Source: a bacterium (GTDB taxonomy: Bacteria > Acidobacteriota > Polarisedimenticolia > Polarisedimenticolales > Polarisedimenticolaceae). From it: DNA of 64,000 nt. The stretch is from the NCBI GenBank assembly GCA_024226515.1, contig JAAELQ010000265.1:1-64000 (forward strand). Reading direction: 5' to 3'. How positions within the stretch are numbered: the stretch's first letter is position 1; every line of letters starts with the position of its first letter. Positions 17,601-24,515 of this stretch are shown here, piece by piece. A program made the position numbers and the translations under genes. The notes below the pieces were generated by a model, which was not told the DNA's origin, did no database searches, and saw only the letters and a list, made by a program, of their open reading frames with translations.

Positions 17601-18657
17601 CGACGTTGCCCGACGAGGGGTCCACCAGCTCGATCGAATCCGGGGCGATCGTCGAGAAGCCCGACGTAGGGTCTCGCCAGTACGGGATCGTCTCGAGCTT
17701 GATCTTGACGTCCCGGGCCGGCGCGTCGCCCCGGTTGAGCAGCGTGGCCTCGAACTCGTGGCCCTCGGTCCGGTTGGCCCAGCAGATGTCGGTCTGGTCC
17801 CCGCCCGGCATCGTCAGCACCAGGTCCGCCCGGCGCCGCGGCACGAAGACGTTGGCAGGAGTGGTCGTGTCGCCGACGTTGCAGGAGTCGTCCAGCTCGC
17901 CGCAGTCCATGCTGAAGGTCGAGTGTGCGTCGCCGACGTCGGGGCACTCCTTGACCGCAACGACTTCGTCGAACTTGGGCGGTTCCTGGCCGGGCCAGAA
18001 GGGATCGTCAAGCGTGACGCCCAGCGTGCCGCCGGTCGTTGTGGGCTCCCATCCGTTATCCGTCAGGGTGTTGATCGCCGAGCCGTTCTCGTCGATCACC
18101 GTGAAGCTGGTGATCGGCACCGGGCCGGGATTGCTAACCTCGACCGGCCGCGTCACCGTCGAGCCCGGCACGCCGGGGTAGTCGCCGGTTCGCGCGACGA
18201 GCTTCGCCTGCACGATCTGGTACGGATCGAGCAGCGTCGGTACGTTCGGGACGGGGTCACCGAAGTAGAGGACGTCGTACTCGTTGTAGAGGTCGGTACC
18301 GACCTGGAATTCCGCGCCGCAGTCGACCATCACGTCGAAACGGAAGTCCTTGTAGGGCTGCTCGTCGACGTAGAAGACGCTGCTGCTGTGGACCACAAAA
18401 TCGCGCGGGCCGTTGGGAGAGTGCACCGCCCACTCATGCAACGGATCCAACCTGACGCGGAGTTGGTAGAACTCGGTCGGTTCGCCGAGTGGCAACGCGA
18501 CGAGCACCCGGAACTCCTGCGGCTCGGGACAGGACGTCAGATCGACGGAGTACTCGATGATGCGTAAGCCCGACTGCGCCGTAGCCGGCCCCGTCGAAAC
18601 CAGGGCAACCCCGGTGAGCAACAACATCGTGAACAGCGTCTTCTTCATGTTCTCCAT
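11674..18657 (-). CDS. Giant exported protein with two LamG domains and thrombospondin type 3 repeats
   Basis: A 2327-residue protein with a signal peptide (MKKTLFTMLLLTGVALV, cut after about residue 28). The first 1650 residues are a chain of beta-rich segments with DUF11-like pieces (VTVTLTNNG), many cysteines and dense Asp/Pro/Gly. Two concanavalin/LamG-like jelly-roll domains follow at about 1662-1896 and 1900-2122, each with GWWPL or AWWTL, an AADFDGVDDFV-type strand and IDEVELF. Asp-rich thrombospondin type 3 repeats (DTDGDGVGDACDNC type, calcium-binding) span about 2126-2230. The last 95 residues are the C-terminal module shared with three other proteins here. It is likely a surface or matrix adhesin; no catalytic motif was seen. 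Start ATG 18657 has AGGGGAA upstream; a second ATG at 18648 is possible. Confidence 0.85.
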   Translation of the reverse strand: MENMKKTLFTMLLLTGVALVSTGPATAQSGLRIIEYSVDLTSCPEPQEFRVLVALPLGEPTEFYQLRVRLDPLHEWAVHSPNGPRDFVVHSSSVFYVDEQPYKDFRFDVMVDCGAEFQVGTDLYNEYDVLYFGDPVPNVPTLLDPYQIVQAKLVARTGDYPGVPGSTVTRPVEVSNPGPVPITSFTVIDENGSAINTLTDNGWEPTTTGGTLGVTLDDPFWPGQEPPKFDEVVAVKECPDVGDAHSTFSMDCGELDDSCNVGDTTTPANVFVPRRRADLVLTMPGGDQTDICWANRTEGHEFEATLLNRGDAPARDVKIKLETIPYWRDPTSGFSTIAPDSIELVDPSSGNVVPNGLTVTSSLSGWPCDPQPGWRRADVDVTVPELPPSGGQPWKIRWKTNTCCPSDPYNANLSDEARHTYLRKDRFKMTVRYKDDPCSELEANPVVRQMAGSVAMVAQFQVPTESIPPSPPPAPPKDKPHTSAYLWGEDLNARDPLDNTPAPVQGDRAWIKFKNTTWALEGDGTQTLEVVYRLDRGLNYEPFDPGDPDPLCAPRGECLRLVSNKDNPSLSNDPHVWHPDNVDVLGGNICKLPQGNPGQPYLCSDEVTPCLNDNDCLGVGGDCRYAAIVKAQFSFDPSGVEFSTELPDSSNPWARRHLNGSHFEIKVKGCCPAPESSKIEHSVYYSPTSDEELCAPPCDLEVNFHNSYPAESEVGSDIAVMCPGCQRKALYTEFFHMEREDASFGDPDADNDGDPEPGPFEPGDRQKAIEGDVLVGTLESYINFATYYHPQGTFEPRFGYYYQHITPTNRLVALGAEVELTDVSSGDPPYKFTIPGDPNVLTDWWFYDFSEEELPAYPGTRQVPTGYRYGHGDLITFRTRYRVTGIPEISDVGFVEEVKVRNLAYVALEEYARFETDPVNCPDTVCPPPFRSCDPTTCLPDPDVTCCTGPECVDLCDTCKEDCDGTVRYKCYELPGMFNLVGWDYEMDVGTAVSDRCLWSGKPCQAPQDCDVGAGEPCGYDLGARCAWSGNPCNGAGDCDVGIEEPCGFAMECHTDLTFDNRFAVSARGVGPQHFDNEYRYLGRVTTQELDVPLGYGYDPPPAELWVQRTGVPGAPVEEPAIPPLLVSPDLLSPDIFEIYRYYPPFGTDFSDPDETSHLQLNLPLETTCEVEDAVHVASSNDPAIRGTATYFNKTNPQVETRDIDEAWYRFLDPDTGNLPTDTKCEATDPTSKICWHVQVPNNGLAHAPHIFLHASSQDRSVGNNLLTFNDVTDEVEALIADGLPVPCDELGTGAEAWTLGELYEPPEPELGYKEIRWFEVCADFVCDPENKRILTLTPGWGCDAREGALEDYPCEDELDPVDLTVQPRDVEWLVHQPSIDPPNSGLCDSVAVTVKVSSTGLSTLPLAGNFVLVTLPAGVDHVEGATLSYHGGPALPTLEEEWDLNTLYYYQIDGQGQVPLDGMPPSSYYELTFNVQTNCGQLANPQPIDVFFNANRYCGDPLTLTKQVTLLPAGLPEPGTIDIDVDVDEFAGCDETETVTVTLTNNGTRTTGDHDDLSIIVPAELTPGNFSPVEPLIVQIGGGPRQLLWSIPPGVGPGETTVFSFEITRDPEDCGPFELAGSTVVTHVECGATTCPYAVTTGVLDPLSIGCIVGCDECFEPPDDMVGWWPLEPIWISDYMWIPPVTTEVIHGHTGNVFGSPSATLGKVGGAADFDGVDDFVRVADADELDIQGTGGGDGGDFTIDAWILADGAGAGRTMWIVDKLAPASGGGFRGYALYLDSQGLLTLALADGTVRSYSGGFPLYDSWYHVAATVERDPFEVTLYVNGVPLSFDSPELGSGSLANSLPLNIGRSNLADGDFFDGKIDEVELFQRALSEDEVVGIWAADEKGKCPCTPPPYGMTAWWTLDSSPPRDELNLNHGTIHGAPQQDQGVVRSCLEFRDDGDYVEVANADELNFGEGSFSIDAWIKTCRPPQCEGDPVQRIVDKMHPDGTPEGYNFFLRSGKLRLGMGNDDSSTHVFVSNHDVDDGEWHHVAVTVERETAPHEVLFYDNGALVAGPFTPPSGSIDSPEPLRIGRQVVGQDAHAFTGWIDEVELFDRALAAHEIEALFDAGSLGKCRGPCNDPIDTDNDGWGDSCDNCPADYNPNQLDLDYDGVGDECTDFDVDQDAVDNSLDNCSFKWNPGQEDGDGDGVGDVCDVCPAAADPGQADTDGDGVGDACDNCGQLYNPTQSQQAFPETVLAPSKTLLDWPTPYDHGWVRGPLASVGSYAVLDSGSGVSGNTLAMPAAPAAGEGFYYLVSLLTPCGSWQTWEGGEWLRDVNLPLP

Positions 18658-18882
18658 GGCATTCCCCTACGGCGGCGGGCCGGCACACCACACCCATGGC
18701 AAGGCCCGTGCCGCGAGTCGGGAAACCCGGCAAACCGAAGAAACCCAGTGAAATCGACCCTTTCGACACCCTACCCAGGTTGATGAATCCGCTTCCGACC
18801 GTGGTGGAATCCAACGTCGATGGATTTCCCCACACCTGGGGTAGACTCGGTGCAACATCGGGCGAACCGAAAGTGGGTTGCG

Positions 18883-20823
18883 ATGAACAGGCGTCTCGAG
18901 CGCGAGCGCGTCGTCGAGGAGGCGTACGCGCTGGGTCTCCGTGGCAGAACCGCCGACGCGGTGCGGATGCTGGAGACCGCGCTGGCGGCAGCCGGCGAGG
19001 GAGCCGCGGGCGAGCGTCCGACGCTGCAGCTCGCCCTGGTCCGCCTGCTCGCCGCCGACGGATCCGACGAGAGTCGCCGGCGCGCGCGGGAGCTGATGCA
19101 ACGACTGGCCGCCGACGAACCGGGCGAGTCCTGGCGTGCGAGGCTCGAGCTGGCCCGCGTTCATCGCGACGAGGGCCGATCCGAGGAGGCGGCGGAGATC
19201 CTGAGCGACGCGCTGCAGGACTTCCGCTCGGGCGCGGACACGGACTCGCCGGCGGCGGACGCCCTGGCGTCGCTGATCTCGGGCGAGGTCGAGGCGCTCA
19301 CCCGCGGTGACGTCGACCGGGCGCGGTCGTTGCGACCGAGCGAGGACGCGCTCGATGCCGGCCGACTGGCGCCGCTGATCCGCTTGTCGAAGAGGATGGT
19401 AGGGACCACGGACAGCGACGAGCTGCTGCGCATCTTCCTGCACGAGGCGATCGCCCTGACCGGATCGGATCGCGGCTTCGTCGTGCTGGTGCGCGGCGCC
19501 GAGCTCGAGTTCGCGGCGGCGGAGAACCTCGATCGTTCCACCGTGGCCGAGCCCGCGCTGGAGGTCAGCCGCTCGCTGATCGAAGAAGTTTGCCGCTCCG
19601 GCCGCGTCGAGTTCCTCGAGGTGGCGGAGCTGGACACCGATCACCCGGCGACACGCAGCCTCTCGGCGCTCGGGGTGCGCCACGTGACCTGCGTGCCCAT
19701 CGCCGGCAGTTTGGGGACGATCGGCGTGCTGTACCTCGACCGGCGCGAGCGGCGCAGTCTGGCACGCGAGACCGAGCGCAAGCTGCTCGAGGTCTTCGCC
19801 GCGCAGGCGGCGGCGTCGCTTGCCGCCGCCCGGACGCAGTCCGCGACGAACCGCGCTCTCGAGGCCGCCGAGGAGACGATTCGACTGCAACGCTCGGGCG
19901 CCGACCGGCGCCTGCGCTATCGCGAGCTGATCGGCGCCTCCGACGCGATGCAGGAGGTGTATCGCCAGCTCGACCTCATCATCCCCACCGAGGAGCCGGT
20001 GATCCTGTACGGGGAGACCGGCACCGGCAAGGACCTCGTCGCGCGCACGATCCACGACACGGGCGCGCGCGGCGAGCGGGAGTTCGTCGCCGTCAACTGC
20101 GCGAGCCTGTCCGAGACCCTGCTCGAGAGCGAGCTGTTCGGTCACGAGCGCGGAGCCTTCACCGGCGCCGACCGCGCCCGCGCCGGATTGCTCGAGCTGG
20201 CCCACGGGGGCACGCTGTTCCTCGACGAGGTCGGCGAGATGAGTCCGCGCATGCAGGCCGAGCTGCTGCGCGCCCTGCAGTCGGGAGAGATCCGCCGCGT
20301 GGGTGGCAGCCGGACCTCGCGCGTGGACGTGCGCGTGATCGCAGCGACGCACCGCAACCTCGCGAAGCGCGTCGAGCAGGGGGAGTTCCGCCGCGACCTG
20401 TACTACCGGCTCAACGTCCTCAGCATCCACCTTCCGCCGCTGCGCGACCGGATCGAGGACGTGCCGCAGTTCGTGCGCGAGCTGATGCCGCGACGAGGCG
20501 GAGACGACGCGCGGCCGAACCTCACGCCCGCGGCGATGGCTCGGCTTCTGGCCTACCACTGGCCGGGCAACGTGCGCGAGCTGGACAACGTGCTGCGCAG
20601 GCTGGCCGTGCTGGGGCGGACCGAGATCGACGAGCGCCACCTGCCGGCAGAACTGTCGCAACCGACGGTGCAGCGGAGTGCGACGGGGACGCTGCGCGAG
20701 GTCGAGGCGGAGGCGATCCGCCGCGCGCTGGAGACGACGGGAAACAACAAGACGCGCGCCGCGCGGATGCTGGGAATCGATCGTACGACGCTCTACGCCA
20801 AGCTAAGGCAGCAGGAGCCCTGA
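18883..20823 (+). CDS. Sigma-54-dependent activator with TPR-like, GAF, AAA+ and Fis-type HTH domains
   Basis: A 646-residue enhancer-binding protein. The first 160 residues are helical and TPR-like, residues about 165-330 form a GAF sensor, and about 345-570 the AAA+ ATPase. Walker A is GETGTGKD (about 377) and the sigma-54 contact loop GAFTGA (about 423) is intact, so it can work with RpoN. The Walker B acidic pair is FLDEVGEM. A Fis-type HTH ends the chain (NNKTRAARMLGIDRTTLYAKL). An in-frame earlier start at 18820 exists; ATG 18883 was preferred because it opens the helical domain, although its ribosome site is weak. The kinase gene begins four bases after the stop, so the two are co-transcribed. 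This suggests a signalling pair in which the kinase or its input modulates the activator. Confidence 0.88.
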   Translation: MNRRLERERVVEEAYALGLRGRTADAVRMLETALAAAGEGAAGERPTLQLALVRLLAADGSDESRRRARELMQRLAADEPGESWRARLELARVHRDEGRSEEAAEILSDALQDFRSGADTDSPAADALASLISGEVEALTRGDVDRARSLRPSEDALDAGRLAPLIRLSKRMVGTTDSDELLRIFLHEAIALTGSDRGFVVLVRGAELEFAAAENLDRSTVAEPALEVSRSLIEEVCRSGRVEFLEVAELDTDHPATRSLSALGVRHVTCVPIAGSLGTIGVLYLDRRERRSLARETERKLLEVFAAQAAASLAAARTQSATNRALEAAEETIRLQRSGADRRLRYRELIGASDAMQEVYRQLDLIIPTEEPVILYGETGTGKDLVARTIHDTGARGEREFVAVNCASLSETLLESELFGHERGAFTGADRARAGLLELAHGGTLFLDEVGEMSPRMQAELLRALQSGEIRRVGGSRTSRVDVRVIAATHRNLAKRVEQGEFRRDLYYRLNVLSIHLPPLRDRIEDVPQFVRELMPRRGGDDARPNLTPAAMARLLAYHWPGNVRELDNVLRRLAVLGRTEIDERHLPAELSQPTVQRSATGTLREVEAEAIRRALETTGNNKTRAARMLGIDRTTLYAKLRQQEP

Positions 20824-20827
20824 CGCC

Positions 20828-23641
20828 GTGTTGAGCCGGGAAGAGTCGATCCTGGCGGACTTCCTCGTCGCCCGCCGGCTGGTCTCGAAGGAAACCGTGG
20901 ACCGGTGCGCCCGGGAGCGCGACCGGGAACACCCGGGCCAGAGCCTCGCCGACGTGCTGATCGACAGCGGGGACCTGGAAGAAGCCGTCGGCCGTGACGC
21001 CGAGCGCGAGGCGAGAGAGGTGGACCGGTCGCTCGACGTCGACCTGTCTCCCGAAACGACACTGGGCGAGTTCAGGCTGGTGCGCGAGATCGGTCGCGGC
21101 GGGATGGGCGTCGTCTACGAGGCTGTGCAGGAGTCGCTGGGGCGCCGCGTGGCGGTCAAGGTGCTGCCCGCGGGCGCGGCCCTGGACGAGCGGATGGCGC
21201 TGCGCTTCCTGCGCGAATCGCGCAGCGTCGCACAACTGCGCCACCCCGGCATCGTCCCCGTGCACGCCAGCGGACACTCGCAGGGCGTCCTGTTCTTCGC
21301 CATGGAGCTGATCGAGGGCAGCTCGTTGCAGGACCGACTGCAACGCGGACCGCTTCCACCGCGCGCGGCGGCGAGGATCGTCCGCGACATCGCGCGCGCG
21401 TTGCAGCACGCACACGACGCAGGGATGATCCACCGCGACGTCAAGCCGGACAACGTGCTGATCGATCGCGACGGAAGGGCGCGCATCACGGACTTCGGCC
21501 TCGTGCACGACGTCCACAGCGCGTCGATCACCGCAGCGCACCACATGGTCGGCACGCCGTCCTACCTCGCTCCGGAACAGGCGCTGGGCGAGGAGGTGGA
21601 TCGCCGGAGCGACGTCTACGGGCTGGGTGCCGTGTTGTACGCGGCGCTGTGCGGGTCGCCGCCGTACGGAAGCGGCACCGCGGCGGTCGTGCTGCGGCGC
21701 CTCGCCGCGGAGGATCCGGAGCCGCTCGCACGGGTCGCGCGCGACATCCCGCGCGAGCTGGTCGCGATCTGCGAACGTGCGATGGCCCGGGACCGCGACC
21801 GACGCTATCCGTCGGCAGCGGCGCTGGCGGAGGACCTCGATCGTCTTCTCGGCGGTCGGCCGCTCGAGGCGGATCCCGGTGAGCGCGTCGTGCCACGTTG
21901 GATGCTGTGGGGAGGCGTCGCGCTGAGCGTCGCGATCCTGGCCGGCGCGCTGTTGCTCCTCGCCAGCAGATCCGGTGCACCCCCGCCGACCCGCGGATGG
22001 TCGTCCGGCCTGATCCGGGGGAGCTACCGCACGCTGTCGCCCGCGGGCGGTTCGAAGCCGCAGGCGGTTCTCACTCCGGACGGCGGGCGCGTCGTCTACA
22101 CCGCCCACCGGGACGGGGTCGGCGAGATGTATCTCGAAGATCTGGAATCCGGCCACGTCCGTACGCTGAACCCCGACCCCTCCGTCCTTGGTGCCCGGTA
22201 TCCGGGTCCGCGACACGGAGCCATGGCCTTCTCACCCGACGCCGAGCACCTGAGCTTCGGATTCGCGAAGCGGTTCGCCGTCGCGCGTCTCGATGACCTG
22301 TCCATCGAGACCTTTCCTCTCGCCGTGGGCCAGCACTCCTGGTCGCCGGACGGACGAGCGATCGTCTACACCGAGACGACGGACCTCCGGCTCGCGATCG
22401 GGCGTCCGGTCCGCATCCTCGACCTCGACAGCGGTCAGACAAGGCTGTTGACCAACATGCGGGCCGCGTTCCCCGCCTGGTCACCCGGCGGGCGGCGCAT
22501 TGCGGTCGTCTCGACGCACGGGGGGCGTACGGACATCTGGACGATCTCGATCGACGGGGGGGAACGGTTGCCGATCACGCAGGACGACGCGGAGGAGTGG
22601 TACCCCGTCTGGTCTCCGGACGGGTCGCGACTCTACTTCGGCAGCGACCGTGGAGGTCATCCGGATCTCTGGTCGATCACCATCGACGAGGCCACGGGAG
22701 CCGTGGCCGGCGAGCCGCGACGGCTGAGTCGAGGCCTGATGGCCGCACCGTTCCACCTCTCGGCTGCGCGTGGCGGGCGGCTGGCCTGGACCTACTTCGT
22801 CGATTCGACCGCGATCTTCCGGCTCGCCGTCGATCGGGACGGCGGCCGGCCGGCGGTACCTCCGACACGCGTGATCGACTCGATCCCGCACGGCGCGCGC
22901 ATGATCGACGTTTCGCCGGCCGGGGAAGACCTCGTCTTCACGACAAACGAGGAGAGTGGGGGACGGCTGTTTCTGCTGACGGCCGGAAGCCCGCAACCTA
23001 CGTTGTTGCTCGAAGCGCCCGACGAGATCCGGGATCCCCGCTGGTCGCCCGGCGGCGCTCGGATCGCGTTCGAGGCGACTCGCGACGGGGAGCACGGCCT
23101 GTGGGTCGCGGACCGCCGGGGCAGAAACGTCGTACGCCTGGTGGAGGAAGCCCGATCTCCGGTCTGGTCTCCCGACGGCGCCCGCATCGCGTATGCCGTG
23201 GAGGGTCGCGGCGCGTACGTGATCGACCTCGATCCCCCGCACGTTCCGACTCGGCTGCCGTCTCTCCCGGGTGGCGGCGAGTTCGCGCCCGGCGCGTGGT
23301 CGCACGACGGGAAGTGGATCGCGGGAGAGTCGAACGGCATCGTGGTGTACTCCGTCGAGAACGGGAACTACCGGCGGTTCGGGGAGGCGGGCGAGCAGCC
23401 GCGCTGGCTCGACGACGGCAGGCGTCTGCTGGTGCGTGGCGCCGACGGCGTCCGGTTGTTGGACACGCGATCGGGTCGAACGCGGCCGTTGCTGTCGGTG
23501 CAGCCGAATCGGTTGGTCTCGTTCGCCGTCTCGGGAGACGGACGGGAGATCTTCTACTCCGTCCTTGCCTCCGACGACCCGATCTGGCTCGTGGACCTCG
23601 GGGCGGACGCGATCAGGGCGTCAGGAACAGCTCGACCTTGA
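20828..23641 (+). CDS. Transmembrane Ser/Thr protein kinase with TolB-like beta-propeller
   Basis: A 937-residue protein starting at GTG 20828, four bases after the sigma-54 activator stop. Residues 1-75 are a helical leader. Residues 79-347 are a Hanks-type kinase: glycine loop IGRGGMGVVYEA, VAVKVL lysine, HRDVKPDN catalytic loop (about 202), DFG and APE are all present, so it should be active. A transmembrane helix at about 358-380 puts the C-terminal half in the periplasm. That half is a series of PD40/TolB-like blades with repeated WSPDG motifs (VWSPDGSRLYF, SWSPDGRAIVY). Such propellers usually bind proteins or ligands. Co-transcription with an RpoN activator suggests an envelope-sensing module. 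The last 29 bp overlap the convergent gene. Confidence 0.9.
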   Translation: MLSREESILADFLVARRLVSKETVDRCARERDREHPGQSLADVLIDSGDLEEAVGRDAEREAREVDRSLDVDLSPETTLGEFRLVREIGRGGMGVVYEAVQESLGRRVAVKVLPAGAALDERMALRFLRESRSVAQLRHPGIVPVHASGHSQGVLFFAMELIEGSSLQDRLQRGPLPPRAAARIVRDIARALQHAHDAGMIHRDVKPDNVLIDRDGRARITDFGLVHDVHSASITAAHHMVGTPSYLAPEQALGEEVDRRSDVYGLGAVLYAALCGSPPYGSGTAAVVLRRLAAEDPEPLARVARDIPRELVAICERAMARDRDRRYPSAAALAEDLDRLLGGRPLEADPGERVVPRWMLWGGVALSVAILAGALLLLASRSGAPPPTRGWSSGLIRGSYRTLSPAGGSKPQAVLTPDGGRVVYTAHRDGVGEMYLEDLESGHVRTLNPDPSVLGARYPGPRHGAMAFSPDAEHLSFGFAKRFAVARLDDLSIETFPLAVGQHSWSPDGRAIVYTETTDLRLAIGRPVRILDLDSGQTRLLTNMRAAFPAWSPGGRRIAVVSTHGGRTDIWTISIDGGERLPITQDDAEEWYPVWSPDGSRLYFGSDRGGHPDLWSITIDEATGAVAGEPRRLSRGLMAAPFHLSAARGGRLAWTYFVDSTAIFRLAVDRDGGRPAVPPTRVIDSIPHGARMIDVSPAGEDLVFTTNEESGGRLFLLTAGSPQPTLLLEAPDEIRDPRWSPGGARIAFEATRDGEHGLWVADRRGRNVVRLVEEARSPVWSPDGARIAYAVEGRGAYVIDLDPPHVPTRLPSLPGGGEFAPGAWSHDGKWIAGESNGIVVYSVENGNYRRFGEAGEQPRWLDDGRRLLVRGADGVRLLDTRSGRTRPLLSVQPNRLVSFAVSGDGREIFYSVLASDDPIWLVDLGADAIRASGTARP

Positions 23642-24419
23642 CGATGCCCGAGCCGAAGCGATCCTGCGTCGGACGGTCGCCGAGCGCGTGGATCACGCGG
23701 TTGAACGCGGCGAAGACGTGGTGCGAGGGGACGCCGTCCGGCTCCGTCGGCCGCCCCAGGGCGAACAGACCCTGTGTCGCCTCGGCGCGCAGAGAGCTGC
23801 GCCAGGGTGTCGGCACACCCGCAGGGGCCACGACGAGGTCCAGCGCCTGATCGCAGATCTCGATCTCGATCATGCCCTCGCCGTCGTGCAGCGTGAGTTC
23901 GAGAAGCCGTTCGAAGTCGACCGGTGAGCCCTTCGGAGCTTCGGCCGAGAACACGCGCAGGCGTCCTCTGAGGATGTCCAGCTCGGCGTCGTGCCGCGTG
24001 GTCCACAGGTCGCCGCCGTTGCCGTCGCTCGTCGGTGAGTTGCCGACGTCCGCGCTGTAACCGTCGAGGCCGGCATGGTGCAGCCGCAGCACCGCGCAGC
24101 TGCACCCGTGCTCCGCGGGCAGATCGAGCTGCAGGACGGTCTCGTGCCAGTTGTCCTGGTTGGCGTCGGCAAAGCGCTCCGGCAGCCGGAAGGCGAGATG
24201 CTCGCCCCAGGCCTCCGCCAGGCAGCTCTTTGAAACCGACGGGGCCCCGCGGCCGTGCAGCGTGATCGCGCAGGCGCGATCCTCCACCGGACGGCACTCC
24301 GCTTTCGTCGGGGAAGTCGCGACGGCGACCCACGCGACCAGGATCAGCGACTGCATCAAGGACACCATCGGTCGCCCGGCCCGATACGCGCGGTCCCGCC
24401 GCGGAGAAGCGCACCACAT
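23613..24419 (-). CDS. Exported protein of unknown function
   Basis: 268 residues. ATG 24419 has GGAGGA at a good distance. The first 17 residues are basic, then MVSLMQSLILVAWVAVATS forms a signal or anchor segment. The mature part has several cysteines early (CRPVEDRACAITLHG), a central GNSPTSDGNGGDLWTTRHDAEL stretch and a beta-rich C-terminal half. No family was recognised. The C-terminus overlaps the kinase gene tail to tail by 29 bp. Confidence 0.65.
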   Translation of the reverse strand: MWCASPRRDRAYRAGRPMVSLMQSLILVAWVAVATSPTKAECRPVEDRACAITLHGRGAPSVSKSCLAEAWGEHLAFRLPERFADANQDNWHETVLQLDLPAEHGCSCAVLRLHHAGLDGYSADVGNSPTSDGNGGDLWTTRHDAELDILRGRLRVFSAEAPKGSPVDFERLLELTLHDGEGMIEIEICDQALDLVVAPAGVPTPWRSSLRAEATQGLFALGRPTEPDGVPSHHVFAAFNRVIHALGDRPTQDRFGSGIVKVELFLTP

Positions 24420-24515
24420 GGATCGTCCTCCGTCGGGTTACGGCTGGCTCGATCGTAACACGCCCCGACCCGTCGCAGGCATCCCCCGATTGACGCGGGT
24501 ACGGGTCAGGCGAAC

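Noticed and set aside
18667..20661. 664-codon minus-strand frame opposite the sigma-54 activator
   Set aside because: The plus strand holds GAFTGA, Walker A and the Fis HTH; the opposite frame has no recognisable motif.
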